Part shown: positions 33,656-43,153 of the stretch, piece after piece | Layout of the letters: every line of letters starts with the position of its first letter | How positions within the stretch are numbered: position 1 is the first letter of the stretch | Origin: Prevotella sp. UBA2456 | GTDB taxonomy: Bacteria > Bacteroidota > Bacteroidia > Bacteroidales > Bacteroidaceae | Direction of reading: 5' to 3' | DNA length: 53,540 nt | Assembly (NCBI GenBank): GCA_002342415.1 | Contig: DDPY01000056.1 | Coordinates: forward strand, 103,406-156,945 | The notes under the pieces: model-generated | What the model saw: only the letters and a program-made list of their open reading frames with translations | Database searches by the model: none | What the model was told of the DNA's origin: nothing | Program-made: the position numbers and the translations under genes

Positions 33656-36600
33656 AACAAGCAATTCTTCTCCTATTCATGGCCACGGCATTGACTGCCG
33701 CAGCAGCCGACAAGCCTATCGACCGCAAGGCTTTGGTCAGCAGAAACAACCCCGTGATAACCACCGTTGACACCTTAGCTTCGCTGAGCGTGGGTAATGG
33801 CGGCTTTGCCTTTACCACCGACATCACCGGTCTGCAGACCTTCCCCGAATACTATCGGGGCGGTGTCCCCCTCGGCACCCAGAGCGAATGGGGCTGGCAC
33901 AGCTTCGACAACCCCGAACAGTATCGCATCGAGGAGTCATACCAGATGTATGACTTCGGCCACGGCCACCGCGAGCTCTATGCCACCCAGCCCAAGTCGG
34001 GACGTGCCAAGGGTGCTGCCGACTGGTATCGCGCCAACCCCCACCGTCTGCACTTAGGCTGCATCGGTTTGGAGATAGCCGGACTCAAGCCCGCCGACAT
34101 CCAAAAGCCCCGTCAGGTGCTCGACATGTGGACAGGCCGCATCAGCTCTGAGTTCAAGGTGAAGGGTGCGAAGTATCAGGTCCAGACCGTCTGCCACCCC
34201 AAGCAAGACCTCATCAGCAGCCAGATAACAGGCCAGCGACCAGCTATCAACCTGCGTTTCCCCTACCCCACAGGCGGTCATTCCGACGATGCCTGCGACT
34301 GGAATCAGAATGACAAGCACCAGACGGAGCTGGTAAACCAGACGGCCAATAGTGCCCTGCTGAAGCGCACAGTAGGCAAGACCATATACTATGTGTCGCT
34401 CAGCTGGGAGGGCCAGGCCCGCCTAAAGGAGAAAAGCAAGAGCTACTGGCTGCTGGAGTCCACGGGCAACCAGCTGACCTTCACCTGCCATTGGTCCGCC
34501 CAATGCCCCACCACACCCACAACACCCACATCACCCACGACACCCACTCCACCCACCTATCAAGAAACCCTCGCCGCCAGCTCCCAATACTGGCAAGCCT
34601 TCTGGACCCAAGGAGCCGTAGTAGACTTCTCGCTCTGCAAGGACAATCGTGCCAAGGAGTTGGAGCGCCGCGTGGTGCTGAGCCAGTGGCTGCTGGCCAT
34701 CCAGTGTGCTGCCAGCACGCCGCCCCAAGAAACCGGGCTCACCTATAACTCCTGGTTTGGCAAGTTCCACATGGAGATGATCTGGTGGCATCAGGCGTGG
34801 TTGCCCCTCTGGGGTCACGGCGACTTGCTCGACCGTACCCTGCGCTGGTATGAGAGCGTGGAACCGATGGCCCGCGAGATTGCCATGCGACAGGGATTCA
34901 AGGGTATCCGCTGGATGAAGATGACCGACCGAAGCGGCGAGGAAGCCCCCTCGAAGGTAGGCAGCTTCCTTATCTGGCAACAGCCCCACCTGATCTATCT
35001 GGCTGAGTTGCTGTATCGGACCAGTCATGACAAGGCTGTACTTGAACGTTACGGCCGGCTGATAGACGAGACGGCTACCTTTATGGCCGACTTTGCCACC
35101 TACGACAAGCAGAACGACCGCTATCTGCTGAAAGGCATGATTCCCGCCCAGGAGACACTGAAAGCCTCGGAGACCTACAATTCGCCGTTTGAGCTCTCCT
35201 ACTGGCACTGGGCCCTGCAGATAGCCCAGCGGTGGCGCGAGCGCCGCGGACTGGAGCGCGTGGCCCTGTGGGACGACATCATCGACAAGCTCTCGCCGCT
35301 GGCCAAGGACCAGGAGAACCGCTACTTGGCCGCCGAGTCGAACCCTGAGACCTATAGCGACTTCCGGCTTATCAGCGACCACCCGGCCGTATTGGGTGCG
35401 GTAGGCATCTTCCCCATGAGCCGACTGATAGACCCGGAAGTGATGAAGCATACGCAGGCATGGATATGGGACAACTGGAACTGGGACCACACCTGGGGCT
35501 GGGACTATCCGATGGTAGCCATGAATGCCACCCGGCTGGGACTGCCCGAGAATGCGGTCAGTGCCCTGCTGATGGACAAGCGCACCAATACCTACCTGCC
35601 CAACGGACATAACTATCAGGACGGACGGTTGCGCTGCTATCTGCCCGGCAATGGAGGACTGCTGACCGCCATTGCACTGATGTGTGCCGGTTGGGACGGC
35701 TGTCAGGACAAGAACCCTGGATTCCCCAAGGACGGCCAGTGGAACGTGCGCTGGGAAGGACTGAATCCCCTGCCCGACGAAGCGCCTAAGACCGTAGCCT
35801 TTCCCGGAGCCGAGGGCTTTGGCCGCTACACCACCGGCGGTCGCGGCGGCAAGGTCTATCATGTGACCACCCTCGAAGACAACGACCAGCCGGGCAGTCT
35901 GCGGTGGGCTAACAGCCAGAAGGGTGCCAAGACGATTGTCTTCGACATCTCAGGTACGATCTTCCTGAAGTCGCCCCTGCGCTTTGCCCCCAACACCACC
36001 GTTGCCGGACAGACGGCTCCCGGTGACGGCATCTGTCTGGCCGACTATCCCGTGATGGTCTCCTCGAACAATATCATCCGCTACCTGCGCTTCCGACTGG
36101 GCAACCGGCAGGTAGCCCACCATGAGGGCGACGGATTAGGCGGCAGCCGCTGTCAGAACATCATCATCGACCACTGCTCCATCAGCTGGAGCATTGACGA
36201 ATGTCTCTCGGTCTATGGCAACAAGGACTTCACCGTACAGTGGTGCATCGTGAGTCAGAGCCTCAACAATGCCGGCCACAAGAAAGGCAGTCACGGATAC
36301 GGCGGCAACTGGGGCGGCAGTGGTGCCTCCTACCATCACAACCTGATAGCCCACCACACCTCGCGCACTCCCCGGCTGGGGCCGAGTCCGTTTACTCAGG
36401 AAGACGAGCGCATGGACCTGCGCAACAATGTCATCTACAACTGGACGGCCAACGGCTGCTATGGCGGCGAAGGCATGACGGTGAACATTGTCAACAACTA
36501 CTACAAGCCAGGCCCCGGCACACCCACCGATGTGCGCGGTCGGCGGATTGCTGCCCCCAACATCCGCACCTCGCAGTACACCCACCACGACAGCCAGCGG

Positions 36601-37161
36601 CCCAATGTGTGGGACAAGATGTGGCATGTCTGGGGCAAATACTATGTCAGCGGCAATGTGAACTCGAAGTACCCCGAGGTGACCAAGGACAACTGGACCT
36701 ACGGCATCTACAACCAGATCAACCCTGAGGCCAACGACGGCACCTATACCGCAGTCACCAAGGATACCATCCGCCTGCACCAGCCCATGCCCTATGCTCC
36801 TGTTACCACGCAGTCGGCAGCAGAGGCCTACGAGCTGGTGCTCAATCAGGCTGGTGCCAGCCTGCACCGCGATGCACTCGACAAGCTCATTGTCAGTGAT
36901 GTCCGCGACGGCAAGGCTTCCTTCACGGGCGAAGGTTGCGACCTCGGCATCATCAACACCCAGGACGATGTGCAGATAGAGGGCGGTCCCTGGCCCGTGC
37001 TCAAAAGCAAGCCTGCCCCTAAGGACACCGACGGCGACGGCATACCCGACGAATGGGAGCACCGGCACGGTCTGAATCCCAACAATCCCGCCGACGGCAA
37101 CACCGTCAACTCCGACGGCTATACCCATCTGGAGAATTATCTGAACGCAATCACTAAATAA
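33652..37161 (+). CDS. Fusion of a glycoside hydrolase-like (alpha/alpha)6 domain and a PL1 pectate lyase
   Basis: This 1169-aa secreted protein joins two enzyme-like parts. After a signal peptide (about 1-20), residues about 25-705 resemble an N-terminal beta-sandwich plus an (alpha/alpha)6 toroid of the GH65/GH95-like type (SVGNGGFAFTTDITGLQTFPEYY, MIWWHQAWLPLWGHGDLLDR, NWNWDHTWGWDYPMVAMNATRLG). The exact family is not clear to me. Residues about 713-1120 form a right-handed beta-helix pectate lyase: VAFPGAEGFGRYTTGGRGG, IIIDHCSISWS (D840, H841) and SRTPRLGPS with likely catalytic R905. The end (DTDGDGIPDEWEHRHGLNP) is a calcium-binding TSP3-type segment usual after Bacteroidetes PL1 enzymes. 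A Pro/Thr low-complexity stretch interrupts the first domain near residues 286-302. The reading frame is continuous across the junction. The lyase should cut polygalacturonate; the substrate of the first domain is unknown. Confidence 0.85.
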   Translation: MKQAILLLFMATALTAAAADKPIDRKALVSRNNPVITTVDTLASLSVGNGGFAFTTDITGLQTFPEYYRGGVPLGTQSEWGWHSFDNPEQYRIEESYQMYDFGHGHRELYATQPKSGRAKGAADWYRANPHRLHLGCIGLEIAGLKPADIQKPRQVLDMWTGRISSEFKVKGAKYQVQTVCHPKQDLISSQITGQRPAINLRFPYPTGGHSDDACDWNQNDKHQTELVNQTANSALLKRTVGKTIYYVSLSWEGQARLKEKSKSYWLLESTGNQLTFTCHWSAQCPTTPTTPTSPTTPTPPTYQETLAASSQYWQAFWTQGAVVDFSLCKDNRAKELERRVVLSQWLLAIQCAASTPPQETGLTYNSWFGKFHMEMIWWHQAWLPLWGHGDLLDRTLRWYESVEPMAREIAMRQGFKGIRWMKMTDRSGEEAPSKVGSFLIWQQPHLIYLAELLYRTSHDKAVLERYGRLIDETATFMADFATYDKQNDRYLLKGMIPAQETLKASETYNSPFELSYWHWALQIAQRWRERRGLERVALWDDIIDKLSPLAKDQENRYLAAESNPETYSDFRLISDHPAVLGAVGIFPMSRLIDPEVMKHTQAWIWDNWNWDHTWGWDYPMVAMNATRLGLPENAVSALLMDKRTNTYLPNGHNYQDGRLRCYLPGNGGLLTAIALMCAGWDGCQDKNPGFPKDGQWNVRWEGLNPLPDEAPKTVAFPGAEGFGRYTTGGRGGKVYHVTTLEDNDQPGSLRWANSQKGAKTIVFDISGTIFLKSPLRFAPNTTVAGQTAPGDGICLADYPVMVSSNNIIRYLRFRLGNRQVAHHEGDGLGGSRCQNIIIDHCSISWSIDECLSVYGNKDFTVQWCIVSQSLNNAGHKKGSHGYGGNWGGSGASYHHNLIAHHTSRTPRLGPSPFTQEDERMDLRNNVIYNWTANGCYGGEGMTVNIVNNYYKPGPGTPTDVRGRRIAAPNIRTSQYTHHDSQRPNVWDKMWHVWGKYYVSGNVNSKYPEVTKDNWTYGIYNQINPEANDGTYTAVTKDTIRLHQPMPYAPVTTQSAAEAYELVLNQAGASLHRDALDKLIVSDVRDGKASFTGEGCDLGIINTQDDVQIEGGPWPVLKSKPAPKDTDGDGIPDEWEHRHGLNPNNPADGNTVNSDGYTHLENYLNAITK

Positions 37162-37170
37162 CAAAAAACA

Positions 37171-39024
37171 ATGAAAAAAGTACTTATCACAATGCTGGGC
37201 GCTTTTGCCCTTCTGCCCATGATGGCAGGCAACAACAATGTAGCCCCGTGGGGCTGGGCAACCTGCTCCGACGAGGCTGGCACCGCTTACATGCTAAACG
37301 GTGGAAACTTCTCGGATGCAACAACCGCCACCCTGACTGCTCTTGGTGACGGCAAGACCGACGATGCGCAAATCAAGCAAGCCATTGCCAAAAACGACAT
37401 TATCATCTTCGACGGTTCCAAAGGCGACTTCACCATTGGCGAGACCATGAAGATTTCGTCAACGAAGAACAAGACCCTCATCGGCATCAACAATGCCCGA
37501 CTGTGTACGAAGTTCTTCCTGACCGATGAGGACAATGCCTACCTGAAGAGTCAGAACCTCGAAGGACTGAGCAGCACCGATCAATACACTGGAACCCTGC
37601 CCGATGGCACGACCCTGACCTGCGACCGACGGGCCTTCTTCACCAAGAAAGCCATCATGGAGCTGCAGTATCAGAAGACAGGAGCCTATTCGCTGCCCAA
37701 CAAGTCGGGAATCTTCCACATCGAGACCTCCAGCGAGAATATCATCATCCGCAATCTCTCGCTCATCGGCCCGGGGGCTGTCGACATCGACGGTGCCGAC
37801 CTCATCACCAATCAGGGCAAGCATGTGTGGATAGACCACTGCACATTCGTAGACTCGCAGGATGGCGCACTGGACAGCAAGGTGTGCGACTGGGCTACCT
37901 ACACCTACAACCACTTCTACTACACCTCGCGCAGCTATTCACATGCCTATACCTGCGGCTGCGGATGGGTGAGCAACCACGAGATGGTGATCCACATGAC
38001 CTTTGCCTGCAACATCTGGGGCGAAGGCTGTATGCGCCGACTACCACAGGCCGATGACTGCTACATACACCTCGTCAACAACTATCACAACTGTGCAGGC
38101 AACAGCGTAGGCATGACCATCAACAGTTACAGCCGTGCACTGGTAGAGGGCAACTATGCTGCCTCTGGAGTAAATAAGCCACTTGACGGCAGCGGTGCCA
38201 AACGCAATGTCACCGCAAAGGATAACAGTTTCTCGGCTTCCTCCGTGGGCGAGCCGGTGTCTGTTCCCTACACATACAACAAGATTGCCGCCGCCGATGT
38301 ACCCGCCACACTGAGAGGCGAAGAGGGGGCCGGAGCCAAGTTAGGCAACGATGCCGAATACATTCTCTCCACCATCCCGACCAAAGACCGCGGAACAAAG
38401 ACATCCTCACTGTATTATTTCGTCGATGGGCTCGTCAGCAAAAACAGTAGCGGACTGTCGACGGTAGATTTCAGTGACGGTGCTACCTTAGTGCTGAACA
38501 ATAACAGCAAGGCTTGGTCCAATGGCACTGCTGTCACCATCGACGGCGAAAGCTATACCACGCTGAAACTGTCGAACGGCGCAGAAAACATCTTCACCGC
38601 ACCAGAAGGCAAAGATGTCAGAAGCATCACCTTCTATTCCTATATCAATGTGAAGGAAGAGAACATCAACTTCACGACTTTTCCTGAATATGGCTTCCGC
38701 ACATGCTACTGGGCCAAAGTCGCCGACCAGTCGTATACGGAGTCTGCAGCCGACGTACAGATACTCAAGTCAAGAGACCCCAAGAATCCTGATGTAGCAT
38801 CCTTCACCATCAATCCGACACATGTGGTGAAATTCAGCAACAAGGGTGAACAGCTTTGCTTCGCCATGAAGGTGACCTATGTAGAACAGTCTACAGGCAT
38901 CTCAGCACCTCGCACCATACAGCAACCTACAGATCATGCTGTCTACACCCTCCAGGGTGTGCGCGTGGACAAGCCCTCCAAGGGCATTTATATCCAAAAC
39001 GGAAAGAAGATTATTATTAAGTAA
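37171..39024 (+). CDS. Secreted pectate lyase, PL1 family
   Basis: Cleaves alpha-1,4-linked polygalacturonate by calcium-dependent beta-elimination. The 617-aa protein has a signal peptide (about 1-19) and a parallel beta-helix with the PL1 signatures HVWIDHCTF (VWIDH at 219-223), DGALDSK downstream for calcium, and CMRRLPQ with likely catalytic R290. The helix ends near residue 410. A beta-sandwich-like module follows, then the tail YTLQGVRVDKPSKGIYIQNGKKIIIK, very like the tail of the CE8 protein and probably a cell-surface or secretion module. It starts 9 bp after the GH-PL1 gene and ends 5 bp before GH3, so it is in the same operon. Confidence 0.92.
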   Translation: MKKVLITMLGAFALLPMMAGNNNVAPWGWATCSDEAGTAYMLNGGNFSDATTATLTALGDGKTDDAQIKQAIAKNDIIIFDGSKGDFTIGETMKISSTKNKTLIGINNARLCTKFFLTDEDNAYLKSQNLEGLSSTDQYTGTLPDGTTLTCDRRAFFTKKAIMELQYQKTGAYSLPNKSGIFHIETSSENIIIRNLSLIGPGAVDIDGADLITNQGKHVWIDHCTFVDSQDGALDSKVCDWATYTYNHFYYTSRSYSHAYTCGCGWVSNHEMVIHMTFACNIWGEGCMRRLPQADDCYIHLVNNYHNCAGNSVGMTINSYSRALVEGNYAASGVNKPLDGSGAKRNVTAKDNSFSASSVGEPVSVPYTYNKIAAADVPATLRGEEGAGAKLGNDAEYILSTIPTKDRGTKTSSLYYFVDGLVSKNSSGLSTVDFSDGATLVLNNNSKAWSNGTAVTIDGESYTTLKLSNGAENIFTAPEGKDVRSITFYSYINVKEENINFTTFPEYGFRTCYWAKVADQSYTESAADVQILKSRDPKNPDVASFTINPTHVVKFSNKGEQLCFAMKVTYVEQSTGISAPRTIQQPTDHAVYTLQGVRVDKPSKGIYIQNGKKIIIK

Positions 39025-39029
39025 AGACT

Positions 39030-41627
39030 ATGAAGAAACTGCTTGTAACTATACTGTTCATGGTAGGGGCATCGGCCTTGCAGGCGCAGATGCTCCCCTA
39101 CCAGAACCCGGCACTCACCGCAGAGCAACGCGCAGACGACCTGCTGGGCCGACTGACACTGGAAGAGAAAACAAAACTGATGATGGACGTGTCGCCCGCC
39201 ATCCCACGCTTAGGCATTCCCGCCTTCCAATGGTGGAACGAGGCCCTGCACGGCATTGGGCGCAACGGCTTCGTCACCGTGTTCCCCATCACCACCCAGA
39301 TGGCAGCCTCGTGGGACGATGCCCTGCTCTATCAGGTGTTTACCGCTGCCAGCGACGAGGCACGAGCCAAGAATCAGGAAGCCAAGAAGACGGGCAAAGT
39401 GCAGCGCTATCAGGGACTGTCGTTCTGGACTCCCAACATCAACATCTTCCGCGACCCGCGCTGGGGGCGCGGTCAGGAGACCTACGGCGAAGACCCCTAT
39501 CTGACCGAGCGCATGGGACTGGCCGTAGTCAACGGACTGCAGGGACAGACCATGGACGGCAAGCGACTGCCCACCAGCAAATATGCCAAGCTGCTGGCTT
39601 GTGCCAAGCACTTTGCCGTACACAGCGGACCTGAGTGGAACCGCCACGTGTTCGACATTCAGCAGTTGCCTGAGCGCGACCTGTGGGAGACCTATCTGCC
39701 TGCCTTCAAGGCATTGGTGCAGAAAGGCCATGTTGCCGAGGTGATGTGCGCCTACCAGCGCATCGACGGTGATCCCTGCTGCGGCAATGCCCGCTACGAG
39801 CAGCATATCCTGCGCGACGAATGGGGATTCCAGGGACTTATCACCAGCGACTGCGGTGCCATCCGCGACTTCCTGCCCTCGTGGCACAATGTGTCGAAGG
39901 ACAATCCCGCTGCAGCCTCGAAAGCCGTACTCAGCGGCACCGACCTCGAATGCGGCTCCATCTACAAGACACTGCCTGAGGCCGTCAAGCGCGGTGACAT
40001 CTCGGAGAAGCAGATGGACATCAGCCTGAAGCGCCTGCTCGTGGCCCGCTTCGAGTTAGGTGACTTTGACAAGGACGAGCTGGTGGAATGGACCAAGATT
40101 CCGTCCTCAGTCATTGCCTCCAAGGAGCACAAGGCCCTCGCCCTTCAGATGGCCCGCGAGGGCACCGTACTGCTGAAGAACAACGGCGTGCTGCCTCTCA
40201 CCTCTTACCACTCACCTCTCACCTCTAAAATTGTCGTCATGGGCCCCAATGCCAACGACAGCATCATGATGTGGGGCAACTACAGCGGCTATGCCACCAA
40301 GACGGTGACCATCCTCGAGGGGCTTCGCCAGCAGTTAGGCGACATCCCCTACATCCAGGGCTGCGGACTGACTCGCAACGAGGTCTATGAGAGCCGTTTC
40401 GACAAGATGCGCGCCCCTGTAGGTTCAAAAGGCATGCAGGCCGTCTACTGGAACAACACCGAGATGAAGGGACAACCCGTGACTACCGTCCATCTGGAGA
40501 GTCCCGTCAACCTGAGCAATGGCGGCAATACCGTCTTTGCTCCCGGTGTCAACCTCGAGCACTTCTCCGCCCGCTATGACGGTACGCTCATTCCCACCGA
40601 GGACGAGACGCTCTATCTGCGTGTCGGTGCCGACGACAAGGTGCGCGTCATCGTCAATGGCGACACCCTCGTCAACATCTGGAAGGTGCGCCAGCGCATT
40701 CAGGAGGCAGCCCCCGAGCTGAAGGTAAAGAAAGGCAGCAGCTATCGCATCCAGATTGACTACGTGCAGGAGGGCGGCATGGCAGCCATGCAGTTTGATG
40801 TCTGCAAGAAGCTCACCCCCACCCGCGACCAGCTGCTCGCACAGATAGGCGATGCCGAGACCGTCATCTTCGTGGGAGGCATCTCACCCCGTGTCGAGGG
40901 CGAGGAGATGAAGGTCAGCGACCCAGGCTTCAAGGGTGGCGACCGTACCGACATCGAGCTGCCTCAGGTACAGCGCGACCTGCTCAAGATGCTGCACGAG
41001 GCAGGCAAGCGTGTGGTCTTCATCAACTGTTCGGGCGGTGCCGTAGCCTTGGTTCCTGAACAGGAGGAGACCTGCGATGCCATCATCCAGGCCTGGTATA
41101 GCGGTGAGCGTGGCGGCGAGGCAATGGCCGAGATTCTGACTGGCAAGTACAATCCATCGGGCAAGCTGCCGATGACCTTCTATCGCAGTGTCAACGACCT
41201 GCCCGACTTCCTGGACTATACCATGAAGAACCGTACCTACCGCTACTTCCGCGGCCAGGCACTCTATCCCTTCGGCTATGGTCTGTCATACACCACCTTC
41301 GACATCAGCAAGCCCTCCTATAAGGACGGTAAGGTGAAGCTGACGGTGAAGAACACCGGCTCGATGGATGGAACGGAAGTTGTACAGGTGTATATCCGCA
41401 ATACGGCCGACACCGAGGGTCCGCTGAAGACGCTGCGTGCCTACCAGCGTGTCACGCTGAAAGCCGGTGAGTCGCGGATGGTCTCCATCGACTTCCCCCG
41501 CGAGCGCTTCGAGGGCTGGGATGTCAAGACCAACACCATGCGCGTCGTACCCGGCCGCTACGAACTGATGGTGGGTTCATCGAGTGCCGACAAGGACCTG
41601 AAGAAGGTAATGGTCAACATCAGATAG
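39030..41627 (+). CDS. GH3 glycoside hydrolase with PA14 insert (beta-xylosidase/beta-glucosidase type)
   Basis: GH3 enzymes release terminal beta-linked sugars by a retaining mechanism. The 865-aa protein has a signal peptide (about 1-20) and the N-terminal barrel with ITSDCGAI, in which D274 is the expected nucleophile. The second domain (RVEGEEM, residues 622-627, is the likely acid/base region) is split by a PA14 module (about 460-600: VYWNNTEMKGQP...YRIQIDYVQEGGMAAMQF), and a fibronectin-like domain ends the protein. The motifs WWNEALHG and FWTPNINIFRDPRWGRGQE resemble the xylosidase branch more than classic glucosidases. In a pectin operon a beta-xylosidase acting on xylogalacturonan is possible; that is inference. 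It is the last gene of the operon. Confidence 0.9.
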   Translation: MKKLLVTILFMVGASALQAQMLPYQNPALTAEQRADDLLGRLTLEEKTKLMMDVSPAIPRLGIPAFQWWNEALHGIGRNGFVTVFPITTQMAASWDDALLYQVFTAASDEARAKNQEAKKTGKVQRYQGLSFWTPNINIFRDPRWGRGQETYGEDPYLTERMGLAVVNGLQGQTMDGKRLPTSKYAKLLACAKHFAVHSGPEWNRHVFDIQQLPERDLWETYLPAFKALVQKGHVAEVMCAYQRIDGDPCCGNARYEQHILRDEWGFQGLITSDCGAIRDFLPSWHNVSKDNPAAASKAVLSGTDLECGSIYKTLPEAVKRGDISEKQMDISLKRLLVARFELGDFDKDELVEWTKIPSSVIASKEHKALALQMAREGTVLLKNNGVLPLTSYHSPLTSKIVVMGPNANDSIMMWGNYSGYATKTVTILEGLRQQLGDIPYIQGCGLTRNEVYESRFDKMRAPVGSKGMQAVYWNNTEMKGQPVTTVHLESPVNLSNGGNTVFAPGVNLEHFSARYDGTLIPTEDETLYLRVGADDKVRVIVNGDTLVNIWKVRQRIQEAAPELKVKKGSSYRIQIDYVQEGGMAAMQFDVCKKLTPTRDQLLAQIGDAETVIFVGGISPRVEGEEMKVSDPGFKGGDRTDIELPQVQRDLLKMLHEAGKRVVFINCSGGAVALVPEQEETCDAIIQAWYSGERGGEAMAEILTGKYNPSGKLPMTFYRSVNDLPDFLDYTMKNRTYRYFRGQALYPFGYGLSYTTFDISKPSYKDGKVKLTVKNTGSMDGTEVVQVYIRNTADTEGPLKTLRAYQRVTLKAGESRMVSIDFPRERFEGWDVKTNTMRVVPGRYELMVGSSSADKDLKKVMVNIR

Positions 41628-41662
41628 CCTGTCTGCATCAGAGCTTGGTAGCATGTAAGAAA

Positions 41663-41703
41663 AACGAGCCGTAATCTCGCATGGATTGAGATTACGGCTC
41701 GTT
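41663..41703 (-). terminator. 16-bp perfect hairpin between convergent genes
   Basis: AACGAGCCGTAATCTC (41663-41678) pairs perfectly with 41688-41703. A T run follows it only on the minus strand, so it is a good terminator for the antiporter operon. It may also stop the GH3 transcript. It marks the right end of the pectin locus. Confidence 0.8.
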
Positions 41704-41735
41704 AGCTATGATATTACGTCTCGTCGGCAAGGACA

Positions 41736-42701
41736 TTACAAACTGCTAATCAGCCACCAGAGATATACCAGATAGCCAGCCACGAGCAGGCCGCCTTCCC
41801 AGCGCTCTACCGTGTAGCGCGTAAAAGAGAAGAACCATACCAAGGCTACCGACACCAGCATCACTGTCATATCCAGTGTGGTGATGCCCTCTATGGCCAA
41901 CGGACTGATAGTAGCCGTCAAACCCAGAATCATCAGGATGTTAAACACATTGGAGCCAATCACATTGCCAATGGCTATGGCCGACTGGCCCTTACGGGCT
42001 GCCACCACACTCGTAGCCAGTTCGGGCAGCGAAGTGCCGCCAGCAACTACCGTCAGGCCAACCACACCCTCGCTGATGCCCAATGAATAGGCTACGCTCG
42101 ATGCTGAATCGACAAAAAGATTACTGCCTATCACCAGCATTGCCAAGCCAGCCACCACCCATAAGGCACTCAGCCAGGGATTTCCGCCCTTGGAGGAGGA
42201 AGTGTTGTCCGCAGCCTGCTGACTGTCATCAGTCACGGGGGCAGCCTCTCCTTTCTTGGCCTGCATGAGCGTATAGACCATAAAAGAGGCAAAGCCCAAG
42301 AGCAGGATGATGCCATCCCATCGGCCTAAATAGTTGTTCAAGGACAACAGCATCAGAAGCACCGAAGCCCCGACGGCAAAAGGAATATCCTTCTTCACCG
42401 TAGAGCGGCTGATGACCATCGGTGCCACCATAGCCGCACAACCGACAATGAGCATGGCATTCATAGTGTTCGAACCTACTACATTACCCACAGCCATATC
42501 GGGAGTTCCCTTCAGTGCCGACACCAGGCTGACGAACAGTTCTGGGGCAGAAGTACCAGCCGCCACAATGGTCAGTCCGATGATAATCTCAGGCACATTC
42601 ATCCTACGAGCCAATGCCGAGGCGCCTTCCGTCAGACGGTCAGCACCCGTGAGCACCATTGCTACACCTATTACTATTAGTACTATATCCAATATCATCA
42701 T
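41736..42701 (-). CDS. yrbG: Calcium/sodium antiporter, CaCA family
   Basis: An inner-membrane cation exchanger of the K-independent Na/Ca type. The 321-aa protein has about ten membrane segments in two homologous halves. Each half carries the family alpha-repeat: GTSAPELFVSLVSA...GNVVGSNTMNAMLIVG and GGTSLPELATSVVAA...GNVIGSNVFNILMILGL. A hydrophilic loop (KKGEAAPVTDDSQQAADNTSSSKGG) separates the halves. Its start overlaps the stop of hslR by one base (TGATG), so the genes are translationally coupled. Confidence 0.9.
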   Translation of the reverse strand: MMILDIVLIVIGVAMVLTGADRLTEGASALARRMNVPEIIIGLTIVAAGTSAPELFVSLVSALKGTPDMAVGNVVGSNTMNAMLIVGCAAMVAPMVISRSTVKKDIPFAVGASVLLMLLSLNNYLGRWDGIILLLGFASFMVYTLMQAKKGEAAPVTDDSQQAADNTSSSKGGNPWLSALWVVAGLAMLVIGSNLFVDSASSVAYSLGISEGVVGLTVVAGGTSLPELATSVVAARKGQSAIAIGNVIGSNVFNILMILGLTATISPLAIEGITTLDMTVMLVSVALVWFFSFTRYTVERWEGGLLVAGYLVYLWWLISSL

Positions 42702-43153
42702 CAGTCCTCCGTAAAGTCAAAGTCATCATCATCGAAGAAGTCGCCTTCCAATGCCGGTCCGACAAACTCGTCCAGTGCACGGCGCTCTTTCTTCGTAGGC
42801 CGACCCGTACCGCGCTGACGGTTGATGAAACCACTGATGCGGTTCATCTCCAGCAACTCGTACTGGTCGGGAGTGGTTACATTCTCATAAATGCCGGGAA
42901 TCAGCTTGGCACCAACCCGCTGCTCGATGGTCTTCAATATCTTGAACGAATAGGTGACGGGAGGCTTCCTTACACTCACCACCTCGCCAGCCTTCACCAT
43001 ACGCGAGGGTTTCACGTTGACACCCTGTATGGTGACGCGGCCGTTCTTAATGGCATCGGCAGCTATCGAGCGCGTCTTGAAGATGCGCGCGGCCCATAGC
43101 CACTTGTCGATGCGAGCTACGCCCTGTCCTTCTGCTCCTCCTGCTGCAGCCAT
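42701..43153 (-). CDS. hslR: S4-domain RNA-binding protein, Hsp15-like
   Basis: The 150-aa protein has an S4 fold at about residues 12-75 (ARIDKWLWAARIFKTRSIAADAIKNGRVTIQGVNVKPSRMVKAGEVV). Hsp15 recycles stalled 50S subunits that carry peptidyl-tRNA. That fits its place directly after pth, whose product releases peptides from tRNA. The C-terminus is strongly acidic (EGDFFDDDDFDFTED). The start overlaps the end of pth by 37 bp; I see no better downstream start. Confidence 0.85.
   Translation of the reverse strand: MAAAGGAEGQGVARIDKWLWAARIFKTRSIAADAIKNGRVTIQGVNVKPSRMVKAGEVVSVRKPPVTYSFKILKTIEQRVGAKLIPGIYENVTTPDQYELLEMNRISGFINRQRGTGRPTKKERRALDEFVGPALEGDFFDDDDFDFTED

Noticed and set aside
34531..35862. 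Long antisense frame of 443 codons opposite the GH-PL1 gene, and similar long antisense frames opposite other genes
   Set aside because: Long antisense frames are expected in GC-biased coding DNA; no family features, promoters or start context.
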